13,460 nt of DNA from CAYSZB01 sp964435475. Its GTDB lineage: Bacteria; Chloroflexota; Anaerolineae; Anaerolineales; Anaerolineaceae. Position 1 is the stretch's first letter, and each line of letters starts with the position of its first letter. The position numbers and the translations under genes are program-made. The stretch lies in NCBI GenBank assembly GCA_964435475.1, contig CAYSZB010000061.1, forward strand, positions 1-13,460. Direction: 5' to 3'. Below are positions 7,079-13,460 of this stretch, piece after piece. The notes beneath the pieces were generated by a model. It did no database searches. It saw nothing but the letters and a program-made list of their open reading frames with translations, and had not been told where the DNA came from.

Positions 7079-7810
7079 TCATAAACGCGTGAAAGCTTCC
7101 AGGGCAGTCAATATCTCGTTCTTCTCACCCTGCATTGCCAGTGACTCACCATCCACATATTGTGCAATCGAGTCAGCTGTATCCTGCTCAAACGCAACCA
7201 CGTTATTTAATATGCTGGCTGTCCTTACGCCCCTTAGCATCCCGATCGTAAACAATGCCGCTGTCTCCATATCAGCACCAAGCACTTTGTGTTTGGACCA
7301 GAAAGCGTCAATTTCGGTTTCCTTATCGGTGTAAAAGCTGTCATGACTGCGGGCCACGCCTACATGGAAACGAATACCATGCTGCCTGGCAGCATCAATG
7401 CAGGCGATCATCAGGAAAGGATCCGGTACCGCCGGGAACGCTGCATCAATGTATGTTTTGGATGTCCCTTCATCCCGCACCGCCCCATTGACGATCACCA
7501 GGTCCCCCACCCGCACCTCCGGCTGCAGGCTTCCACAACTGCCAATGCGGATCATTGCTTCAACCCCGATATTGCGCAGTTCCTCAACTGCGATGCCGGC
7601 TGAAGCACCACCGATCCCTGTTGAGACAGCCAGGACTCTCAGTCCCTTATAAACGCCGACCAGGCTGCGGAATTCCCGGTTATATGCCAACTCACTAACA
7701 TCGGATAAAAAAGGTGCGATTCTATCCAGGCGTGCGGGATCGCCCGGTAAAAGTGCATACTTTGCATTCACAGTGCTATCGAGACGGATATGAGGTTGTA
7801 GATTGCCCAT
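7079..7810 (-). CDS. Nucleoside phosphorylase (uridine phosphorylase/PNP family)
   Basis: Cytoplasmic phosphorylase splitting nucleosides with phosphate to base plus ribose 1-phosphate; 243 residues, trimeric/hexameric NP-I type. Visible motifs: LLPGDPARLDRI with phosphate-binding GDPxR (23-27), STGIGGASAGIAVEEL, IRIGSCGSL, FPAVPDP, and ADMETAAL with the ribose-binding Met181-Glu182. Overall it resembles bacterial uridine phosphorylase more than DeoD. However, the segment after SFY, where E. coli Udp has Gln166 and Arg168 for uracil recognition, reads TDKETE, with Lys163 and Thr165. The start is set at ATG 7810 because AGGAAG (complement of 7818-7823) lies 7 bases upstream. A TTG at 7861 would add 17 residues and lies within the promoter region. 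It probably works beside the hydrolases in nucleoside salvage. Confidence 0.88.
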   Translation of the reverse strand: MGNLQPHIRLDSTVNAKYALLPGDPARLDRIAPFLSDVSELAYNREFRSLVGVYKGLRVLAVSTGIGGASAGIAVEELRNIGVEAMIRIGSCGSLQPEVRVGDLVIVNGAVRDEGTSKTYIDAAFPAVPDPFLMIACIDAARQHGIRFHVGVARSHDSFYTDKETEIDAFWSKHKVLGADMETAALFTIGMLRGVRTASILNNVVAFEQDTADSIAQYVDGESLAMQGEKNEILTALEAFTRL

Positions 7811-7839
7811 CAGGTCACTTCCTAAGATGAATTTCCAAA

Positions 7840-7868
7840 AGTATAATGGAGAAAATAACAAAAAGCAA
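7840..7868 (-). promoter_or_regulatory. Promoter of the nucleoside phosphorylase gene
   Basis: On the minus strand, TTGCTT (complement of 7863-7868) and TATACT (complement of 7840-7845) are 17 bases apart. The start would fall near 7833, about 23 bases before the start codon. The -10 box overlaps the plus-strand -10 box of the ribokinase promoter. A small AT-rich inverted repeat, CAATT-A-AATTG (7866-7876), overlaps the -35 box. Confidence 0.55.
7842..7847 (+). promoter_or_regulatory. -10 box of the ribokinase/amidohydrolase promoter
   Basis: A perfect TATAAT lies 38 bases before the ribokinase ATG, with an expected start near 7854. The region 17 bases upstream (TTCCTA, 7819-7824) is a poor -35 box, so an activator may be needed. 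It shares four bases with the opposing -10 box. Confidence 0.45.
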
Positions 7869-7884
7869 TTAAATTGAGGGTTTC

Positions 7885-8805
7885 ATGCGCATCTTAAACT
7901 TTGGTTCGCTCAATATTGACTATGTTTACCAGGTGGATAAATTTGTCCAGCCTGGCGAAACCAAAGCCTGCAAACAGTTGATCGTGAATTGTGGCGGAAA
8001 AGGTCTTAACCAATCGATCGCTGCTGCCAGGGCGGGCAATGAAGTTTTCCATGCCGGCTTGATCGGTAGGGACGGTATGCAACTTGTCGAAAAACTAACC
8101 TCCAATGGAGTCGACATTTCCCTTATGGAAAATTCTGATGATCTCAGCGGCAATGCCATCATCCAGGTGGATGAAACCGGTCAGAATTGCATCCTCCTCT
8201 TTGGCGGAACCAACCGCCAGTTGACCAAAGCCCTAATCGACCGGGTTTTGGATAAATTCCCGGCTCCAGGCCTGGTTCTTTTACAGAATGAAACCAACCT
8301 TGTGGAGTACATCATCACTTCAGCTCATCAGAAAGGCCTCTCAATCGCCCTGAACGCCGCCCCCATGGATGTCCAGGTCAACAATTATCCACTTGAACTA
8401 CTGGATTGGTTGATCATCAACGAGGTGGAAGGCAAACAGATTGCGCACTGCCAGGAAGAGGAATCTATCCTGCCAATACTTTCAAATCGCTATCCAAATT
8501 TGAGCATCCTTTTAACCCTTGGCAAACATGGTGCAAAATGCCGCCACCAGGGAAAGACAACCACGATCTCAGCCTATAAAGTGAAAGCCATTGACACAAC
8601 AGCTGCCGGCGATACCTTCATCGGGTATTTTCTGTATGGTGTCCTGAACAACTTTTCCATAGCAGAGTCCCTGGAACTGGCAACGACTGCCTCAGCCATC
8701 TGTGTTCAGCACATTGGCGCATCCGATTCAATCCCAACCAGGGATGAGGTTGAATTGATCATGTCAAGTGGTATATTGGGTCATCTCTCTTTGCAGGTAG
8801 AGTAG
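7885..8805 (+). CDS. Ribokinase-like PfkB-family sugar kinase
   Basis: Cytoplasmic kinase, 306 residues, expected to convert ribose plus ATP to ribose 5-phosphate. PfkB motifs: GSLNID (7-12) in the sugar pocket, PGET (23-26), GGKGLNQ (37-43, ribokinase GGKGANQ), LNAAPM (ribokinase LNPAP), INEVEGKQI (ribokinase NETEAE), and the C-terminal anion-hole motif DTTAAGDTF (237-245) with likely catalytic base Asp243. The AAGD form is also found in E. coli RbsK. GAGGG (7876-7880) is its ribosome-binding site. The context supports ribose as substrate: the two upstream hydrolases release ribose that would otherwise be unusable. Other PfkB sugars or direct nucleoside phosphorylation cannot be excluded. 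It is divergent from the phosphorylase and followed 32 bases later by an amidohydrolase. Confidence 0.85.
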   Translation: MRILNFGSLNIDYVYQVDKFVQPGETKACKQLIVNCGGKGLNQSIAAARAGNEVFHAGLIGRDGMQLVEKLTSNGVDISLMENSDDLSGNAIIQVDETGQNCILLFGGTNRQLTKALIDRVLDKFPAPGLVLLQNETNLVEYIITSAHQKGLSIALNAAPMDVQVNNYPLELLDWLIINEVEGKQIAHCQEEESILPILSNRYPNLSILLTLGKHGAKCRHQGKTTTISAYKVKAIDTTAAGDTFIGYFLYGVLNNFSIAESLELATTASAICVQHIGASDSIPTRDEVELIMSSGILGHLSLQVE

Positions 8806-8837
8806 CTGGAATAGTAAGAGGAAATTAAACAAAATTT

Positions 8838-10034
8838 ATGGAATTTGCCCGGGAAGTATTGGCCATTAAATCGGAAATGATCTCCTGGCGCAGGGCTCTG
8901 CACCAGGAACCCGAACTTTCCTTCCAGGAACTTCAAACTTCGGCCTTCATAGAGCAGCATTTACGCCAATTTGGCAATGTACAGGTAAACCGGCCTACAA
9001 GAACAGGTGTGCTGGGCACGCTCAAGGGCACCAAAGCCGGGATACCCATGAAACTGGGCATCCGGGCAGACATTGACGCCCTACCCCTAGACGAAAAGAA
9101 CGATCTACCTTATGTTTCGCAGAACCCGGGAGTCATGCACGCCTGTGGGCATGATGGTCATACCGCCATCCTGCTGGCGCTGGCAAAACTACTCTCGGCC
9201 AGCAAAGACACTTTTTGTGGTGAAGTCCGCCTGATTTTTCAGCATGCTGAGGAACTTCCCCCGGGTGGCGCAATCGAACTGGTGAAGGCGGGTGCTGTTG
9301 AAGGTCTGGATGCCATGCTGGGCTTGCATCTTTCCACCAACTGGCCTACCGGCGCCTTCGGCATCAAGACCGGTGCCCTCACTGCCGCCGTCGACCGCTT
9401 TGACATCATCCTGGAAGGCAAAGGCGGTCACTGTGCCTACCCCGAGCAAACCCGTGACCCCATTATTGCGATGGCCGAACTGATCCTTGCCATCCAGTCG
9501 ATCGTTTCAAGGCGCATTGACCCGCTGGATCCTGCAGTGGTGTCAATTTGCATGGCAAATAGCGGCACAGCCTATAACATCATCCCGGGAGGGGCATCGA
9601 TCAGTGCCTCGGTGCGGACCTTCAGCGAGCAGACCCGCAGCCTGGTCGAACAGGAAGTGCAGCAGTTGACAGCCGGCATCTGCCAGGCAAACGGTCTCAG
9701 TTATACAGTGAAATATCAGCAAGGGTATCCCTCGGTGGAAAATGATGCCAGGCTGGCAGGGATTGCCAGCCAGGTGATCGCACAGCGATTTGGGAATGAA
9801 TTCACCAATCAGATCGGGGTGATCATGCCAGGGGAGGACTTTAGCTATTACCTGGAGGGCAGACCGGGTTTCTTTGTCGAATTGGGCTCAAGGGACTCTG
9901 AAACCGGGTGTGACCAGCCCCACCACAATTCATTGTACCGCCTGGACGAGAAAGCACTCATTTTTGGCCTGCAGTACTTCATGGATATGGTACGCCAACT
10001 CCTGGACGGCAGCGGAAAAGCCCTTAAATCTTAG
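8838..10034 (+). CDS. M20-family metallo-amidohydrolase (hippurate/IAA-amino acid hydrolase type)
   Basis: Dinuclear metal amidase, 398 residues, the usual length for this group. It opens with LHQEPELSFQE, then GIRADIDALPL. The metal motif HACGHDGHTA follows, with His101, Cys103, His105 and Asp106, then HAEELPPGG with the Glu138-Glu139 pair, LHLST with His164, a dimerisation/lid domain (about 180-300), and a final His362-His363 before NSLYRLDEKAL. The Cys in the metal motif is typical of N-acyl-amino acid, hippurate and IAA-conjugate hydrolases, not of the carbamoylase/allantoate branch. The substrate is unknown; family members cleave N-acyl amino acids or related amides. The only purine-rich site, AAGAGGA (8816-8822), is 15 bases from the ATG, so translation may be weak or coupled to the ribokinase. 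Its role within a nucleoside locus is unclear. Confidence 0.85.
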   Translation: MEFAREVLAIKSEMISWRRALHQEPELSFQELQTSAFIEQHLRQFGNVQVNRPTRTGVLGTLKGTKAGIPMKLGIRADIDALPLDEKNDLPYVSQNPGVMHACGHDGHTAILLALAKLLSASKDTFCGEVRLIFQHAEELPPGGAIELVKAGAVEGLDAMLGLHLSTNWPTGAFGIKTGALTAAVDRFDIILEGKGGHCAYPEQTRDPIIAMAELILAIQSIVSRRIDPLDPAVVSICMANSGTAYNIIPGGASISASVRTFSEQTRSLVEQEVQQLTAGICQANGLSYTVKYQQGYPSVENDARLAGIASQVIAQRFGNEFTNQIGVIMPGEDFSYYLEGRPGFFVELGSRDSETGCDQPHHNSLYRLDEKALIFGLQYFMDMVRQLLDGSGKALKS

Positions 10035-10061
10035 AACAGGTCTAAAACACCCGGAGCGCTC

Positions 10062-13000
10062 TCACCGTAGGATAAGTGGCAAGAACAGGAAAGGCGCACG
10101 GGCAGCAAATTCAAAGGCACCCATATCGCAGCGCGCACCGGGAACGCTATCGCCATCCGCCGGGCGGAAGTAGCTGCGCTGGTCGGTCAGGGGGCAGTTC
10201 GCCGGGTCGCCGGCATCGATGGCAGGGCTGTCAAAACGCAGGGCATGCATTAAAGTGAACCCGCCATTATTTGCCGGGGCAAGCAGGTTCGGGTTCGAAG
10301 CGATGTTGCCAACCCCTGTAGACCCTCCCTGGATATCGCTGTAGGTGATCAGCGGCGTGCTGTCCAATTCACTGAAAACCTGGTCAGGAGCGTTGCTCCA
10401 CAGGATGGTGTTGCGAATCACAGGGCTGCTGTAATAATGATTGTCAACCCCACCACCTACCCCCGTCGCGCCTATCGCCCTGTTATTGAAAAAGGTGACA
10501 TTGGTCAGGGTGGGACTGCAGTAATTCTCATTGCTCATCCCTCCGCCGCTATACAAAGCAATATTACCCGAGAAGGTCACATTCGTCAGGGTTGGATTGC
10601 TGGTTTCAAAATTCTTGATGCCACCCCCTTCAATATCTGCCTTATTGGCAGAAAAAGTCACGTTGACCAGGGTTGGGCTGCTGTGATCCCAGTTCATCAT
10701 GCCTCCACCCAACCAATCCGTGAAGTTCTCAACAAAAGACACATCGGTCAAGTTAGGGCTGCTGTAGGTCTTATTAAACATGCCACCACCGCCGCCGAAA
10801 CTGACATTTGCATCGGTCCCATTTTGAGAAAATGTGACCCTGGTGAGGGTTGGGCTGCTGGTGTTCATGTTACACATGCCGCCACCCCTGTAAGCAGCAA
10901 TGTTCTTGTTAAACGTGACATCATAAAGGACAGGGCTACTGTCATCTCCATATACGCCACCACCTTGATCGGCGGTATTCCTAGAAAAGGTGACATCAGT
11001 AAGCAACGGGTTGCTGGCATCATTGTACATTCCGCCGCCATAGACTGCGTTATTGGCGGAAAATGCCAGGTGAGCCAAAGTCGGGCTGCTGGAGCTGTTA
11101 ACCATGCCACCGCCAGAGTTGTGTATTGTGCCATTGGCATTACCCAGTTTGATGGTAAAACCATCGAGGATGGCGGTAGCATCCAAACCGCTGCTGCTCA
11201 CCACATGATAACTGTTATCACCAACAGAACCCGTTTCACCAATATCACCGCTGAGCGTGGTGACATGGGTCAGCCAGTTGCGCTGAGCCAAGGCAGTTTC
11301 ATTGCCAGAAAAGCCACCATAAACTGCCACACCCGGTTTCAATTGGAAAGTGGCTGTTCGTGGATCAGCAGGATCCACCGCAAAGGATGGTGTATGTGCA
11401 CCTTTTGCCACCCATACCTGGAAACCGGGTTGGGCATGGTAAAGGGCAGTCTGCAGGTCACAGGCATCCGCCCACGACGAGCAGTAACCTTTTGCATCCA
11501 CCTTGACATAGAGAATGGGTCCGGTCAGCTCAAATGCGCCGTATTCATAGGCCCCCATGTCTGTGCGTGCCCCGGGAACCGCATCACCATTGATCGGGCG
11601 AAAGTAACCGCGCTGATCAGTAGGAGGGTAGTTAAGCGGGTCACCAGCATCGATGGCGGGACTGCCGGCGCCAAGGGCATGCGTCTGGCTGAAACCGCCA
11701 TTATCTTGAAGAGCCCCTAATAAAGGATCAGCGCTGATGATGTTTGAACAGGAAAGATAGTCTTGCACAGGGCATCCTCCCTGGAGATCGCTGTAGGTAA
11801 TATAAAAATTTGAACCAGGGTTTATTACATGCGAAGGTGAATTATTCCACATGATCGCATTCCTGATCGTCGTATTCGAGGATTCGTAGTTATAGATCCC
11901 ACCGCCTGAATCTGACGCGCTGTTACCGACAAAAGTAACATTGGTCATGGTTGACGGTGAGACAACCAAATTTGCCAGTCCTCCACCTCTGCGTGCCGAA
12001 TTAGCCGAAAATGTAACATTGGTCAGGGTGGAAAGACTCGCCTGCAGGTTATAGATACCCCCGCCATAATAAGCTGAGGAATTGCCGGAGAAGGTTACAT
12101 TGGTCAGAATAGAGGTCGTGTAGTGAAAATTAATAATTGCACCACCACCTTTATACAGATCTGCACTACTTCCACTACCCAAAGCCGTGTTATTAATGAA
12201 AGAAGCATTTGTCACAAAAAGGCTACCATCATAGGTATATATCGCTCCCCCCGTATTTGAGGCGTAGTTGTTGAAAAAGGTGACGTTGGTCATGATCGGG
12301 TGGCTGTTATTATAGTTGCACATACCACCACCATCTAAATTTGCAGTATTACTGTCAAAAGTGACATCATGCAAAGTAGGATTGCTGTCAGTTAAATATA
12401 TTCCACCTCCCCAAGTGGCGGTGTTATTGGAAAAAGTGACATTAGTGAGGGTTGGAGAGCCAAACAGGAAGGTCATCCCACCTCCCTGGTTGCCCTGGTT
12501 GTTGGTAATCAGAAGATTAGATAGTTGGATGTCACAATCATAGCAGTAAAGTCCACCCCCCCAATTATCGGTGTTGTAGCCATCGCTGATGGTGAAACCG
12601 TTCAGGATGGTCGTCGAACCCAGGTTACTCCCGATAACAATAATCCGACTGTTGTCTGTTGGGTCATCGGGCTCTCCGAGTTCACCGCTCAGGGTGGTGG
12701 GGTTGGACTCCCAATCGCGCTGGGACAGGCTGGTCTCTGTGCCATTAAAGCCGCCGTAAACCGCCACTCCGCTGACCAGGGCAAAGTAAACGTTCTGGTC
12801 AGAAACAGCCGGGTAATAGGTGCCGGCTGCCACCCAGATCTCGTTGCCTGCCACAGCCAACCCAAGCGCAGTCTGCAGGGAGCAGGCATCGTCCCAGGAA
12901 ATGCAGGAGGTGCTGGAACCGGATTCTTTAACAAAGAGGATGTTTTCACCTGCCCGGTAGGAATCCCCGGCTTGCCTCGCAGTTGCTTCGATAATTGGTG

Positions 13001-13064
13001 TGTACAGGAGCAACACAGCAATTAAAACAAAACAAGCGAATAGACGTATAACTGTCTTCTTCAT
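10062..13064 (-). CDS. Large secreted protein with two right-handed parallel beta-helix modules
   Basis: A 1000-residue extracellular protein. It starts with a Sec signal (lysines, hydrophobic core at about 5-21, probable cleavage near residue 30). Two homologous modules follow (about 42-509 and 517-986). Each begins ILF/YVK...C-x2-W-x2-AC-x-LQ-x-AL (C54/C61; C528/C535), then VAVYGGFxGxET, TTLSG, ILDGFTI, about eight coils of roughly 25 residues built on TLTNVTFSxNxAxxGGGxYN, and ends SPAIDAGDP...DQR...YFRP...PGAR.DMGA(Y/F)E. These are beta-helix (polymorphic-outer-membrane-like/choice-of-anchor Q) features. No catalytic motif is seen; surface adhesion or glycan binding is a guess. The tail PFLFLPLILR is hydrophobic and ends in Arg, like C-terminal tails I recall on other Chloroflexota secreted proteins. 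The ribosome-binding site AGAAGG (complement of 13070-13075) supports this start. Confidence 0.85.
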   Translation of the reverse strand: MKKTVIRLFACFVLIAVLLLYTPIIEATARQAGDSYRAGENILFVKESGSSTSCISWDDACSLQTALGLAVAGNEIWVAAGTYYPAVSDQNVYFALVSGVAVYGGFNGTETSLSQRDWESNPTTLSGELGEPDDPTDNSRIIVIGSNLGSTTILNGFTISDGYNTDNWGGGLYCYDCDIQLSNLLITNNQGNQGGGMTFLFGSPTLTNVTFSNNTATWGGGIYLTDSNPTLHDVTFDSNTANLDGGGMCNYNNSHPIMTNVTFFNNYASNTGGAIYTYDGSLFVTNASFINNTALGSGSSADLYKGGGAIINFHYTTSILTNVTFSGNSSAYYGGGIYNLQASLSTLTNVTFSANSARRGGGLANLVVSPSTMTNVTFVGNSASDSGGGIYNYESSNTTIRNAIMWNNSPSHVINPGSNFYITYSDLQGGCPVQDYLSCSNIISADPLLGALQDNGGFSQTHALGAGSPAIDAGDPLNYPPTDQRGYFRPINGDAVPGARTDMGAYEYGAFELTGPILYVKVDAKGYCSSWADACDLQTALYHAQPGFQVWVAKGAHTPSFAVDPADPRTATFQLKPGVAVYGGFSGNETALAQRNWLTHVTTLSGDIGETGSVGDNSYHVVSSSGLDATAILDGFTIKLGNANGTIHNSGGGMVNSSSSPTLAHLAFSANNAVYGGGMYNDASNPLLTDVTFSRNTADQGGGVYGDDSSPVLYDVTFNKNIAAYRGGGMCNMNTSSPTLTRVTFSQNGTDANVSFGGGGGMFNKTYSSPNLTDVSFVENFTDWLGGGMMNWDHSSPTLVNVTFSANKADIEGGGIKNFETSNPTLTNVTFSGNIALYSGGGMSNENYCSPTLTNVTFFNNRAIGATGVGGGVDNHYYSSPVIRNTILWSNAPDQVFSELDSTPLITYSDIQGGSTGVGNIASNPNLLAPANNGGFTLMHALRFDSPAIDAGDPANCPLTDQRSYFRPADGDSVPGARCDMGAFEFAARAPFLFLPLILR
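10107..11516 (-). repeat. Beta-helix module 2 of the tandem pair
   Basis: Encodes residues 517-986 of the large secreted protein, about 470 residues, homologous along its length to the upstream module. It contains about eight short coils with the pattern TLTNVTF...GGGMxN, which also leaves imperfect DNA repeats on the plus strand (GTCAGGGTTGG-like blocks near 10502, 10582, 10663 and 10843). It has a Cys957/Cys979 pair in its closing domain that module 1 lacks. Confidence 0.75.
11538..12941 (-). repeat. Beta-helix module 1 of the tandem pair
   Basis: Encodes residues 42-509, 468 residues, nearly the same length as module 2. Its start (C54...C61) and end (DMGAYEYG) mirror those of module 2. 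The closing-domain cysteines of module 2 are replaced by Tyr479 and Thr501 at the same 22-residue spacing. The arrangement indicates an old whole-module duplication within one gene. Confidence 0.75.
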
Positions 13065-13345
13065 GGGAGCCTTCTTTTGTAATGAACGATGTTGATGTTG
13101 AATAATTATAATCGACTGAAAGCCAAAACCGGGTTGTGAGCCGAATTGGTTTAGTAATCCGGATTCATTTGGTATGTCGTTCTTGAGTCGAGTTGAGGAG
13201 CGGGAAAAAAGTATGGATGGTTATTAACGACCCCGGCAATCGGTTAAGTAAGCTCGATTTAAAGTGTGGAAAATATTGGATCAAGACATCTATGGTTCTT
13301 TTACTTCAAGCCAGCGTGGAACTGCAATAGCCCCCCTCACCTAAA
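13065..13345. other. Gene-free upstream region of the beta-helix gene
   Basis: I find no convincing gene or RNA here; open frames are only a few dozen codons long and lack ribosome-binding sites. The part next to the beta-helix gene is AT-rich and carries its probable -10 box. From about 13130 onward the sequence has no pattern I can interpret. Confidence 0.5.
13105..13110 (-). promoter_or_regulatory. -10 box for the beta-helix protein gene
   Basis: On the minus strand a perfect TATAAT lies about 40 bases before the start codon. No good -35 box is found 16-18 bases upstream, so this is a tentative call resting on one hexamer in an AT-rich stretch. Confidence 0.35.
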
Positions 13346-13402
13346 CCTCTCCCCCCGACAGACCAGGTTTGTTAAGCAAGAAACCTCCGTCGGGGGGAGA
13401 GG
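13346..13402. repeat. 57-bp palindromic element with nested hairpin (REP/MITE-like)
   Basis: CCTCTCCCCCCGAC (13346-13359) and GTCGGGGGGAGAGG (13389-13402) are perfect 14-bp inverted arms. Inside them AGGTTT (13365-13370) pairs with AAACCT (13381-13386) around a 10-base loop, giving a two-tier hairpin. CCCCCTCACCTAAA precedes the left arm and GATTTTAAA follows the right arm. CTCTCCCC/GGGGAGAG arms of this kind are common in dispersed palindromic intergenic repeats of several phyla. It could also act as a terminator for a plus-strand transcript. No transposase is adjacent. Confidence 0.65.
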
Positions 13403-13460
13403 GATTTTAAACAAGTGGGGAATGTTTTTATGTGTTTCGCTTGAGTTACGAGGTGTCAGC

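Noticed and set aside
7811..7861. TTG start at 7861 giving a longer phosphorylase
   Set aside because: The added residues do not match the family, the site overlaps the promoter, and ATG 7810 has a good ribosome-binding site.
10437..11720. A 427-codon plus-strand open frame opposite the beta-helix gene
   Set aside because: It lies fully antisense to a repeat-rich gene with a clear signal peptide, ribosome-binding site and family motifs. Its own product is a repetitive mirror of those coils, with no recognisable domain and no ribosome-binding site.
10400..12500. Regularly spaced similar DNA blocks suggesting a CRISPR array or tandem repeat
   Set aside because: Spacing and sequence vary, and the blocks match the protein-level TNVTF...GGG coils in one reading frame; they reflect the beta-helix repeats.

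Overview
The window looks like a chromosomal stretch from an anaerobic, probably fermentative member of the Chloroflexota (Anaerolineae-like). That assignment is an inference. It rests on the style of the large secreted parallel beta-helix protein (paired 'C-x2-W-x2-AC-x-LQ-x-AL' starts, 'DMGAYE/F' ends and a terminal FLPLILR-like tail), on the BMP-type nucleoside importer, and on moderate GC content. No rRNA, tRNA, CRISPR array or transposase gene is visible.

Layout. Bases 1-146 hold the tail of an unidentified gene. After a promoter region with two perfect inverted repeats comes a tight plus-strand operon (308-7027): a BMP-family nucleoside-binding lipoprotein, a double-domain ABC ATPase, two membrane permeases and two tandem inosine/uridine-type nucleoside hydrolases. 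From the ATPase to the second hydrolase the genes overlap or lie within a few bases of each other. A hairpin between the binding-protein gene and the ATPase gene may reduce expression of the downstream genes. A strong bidirectional terminator at about 7030-7066 separates this operon from a convergent nucleoside phosphorylase gene on the minus strand. That gene diverges, through overlapping promoters, from a ribokinase-like gene followed by an M20-family amidohydrolase.

How the genes work together. The importer brings in nucleosides. The hydrolases split them to free base plus ribose, and the ribokinase makes ribose 5-phosphate. The phosphorylase offers a second, phosphate-conserving route to ribose 1-phosphate. 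This is a nearly self-contained nucleoside scavenging and catabolism locus. The amidohydrolase does not fit the pathway in an obvious way.

Bases 10062-13064 (minus strand) encode one 1000-residue secreted protein built from two tandem, homologous beta-helix modules of about 470 residues. The last ~400 bases hold no convincing gene but contain a 57-bp perfect-armed palindromic element resembling a dispersed non-coding repeat. I see no clearly new system. The most interesting points are the operator-like palindromes, the phosphorylase lacking uridine-specificity residues, the overlapping divergent promoters, the C-terminal tail of the beta-helix protein and the palindromic element.
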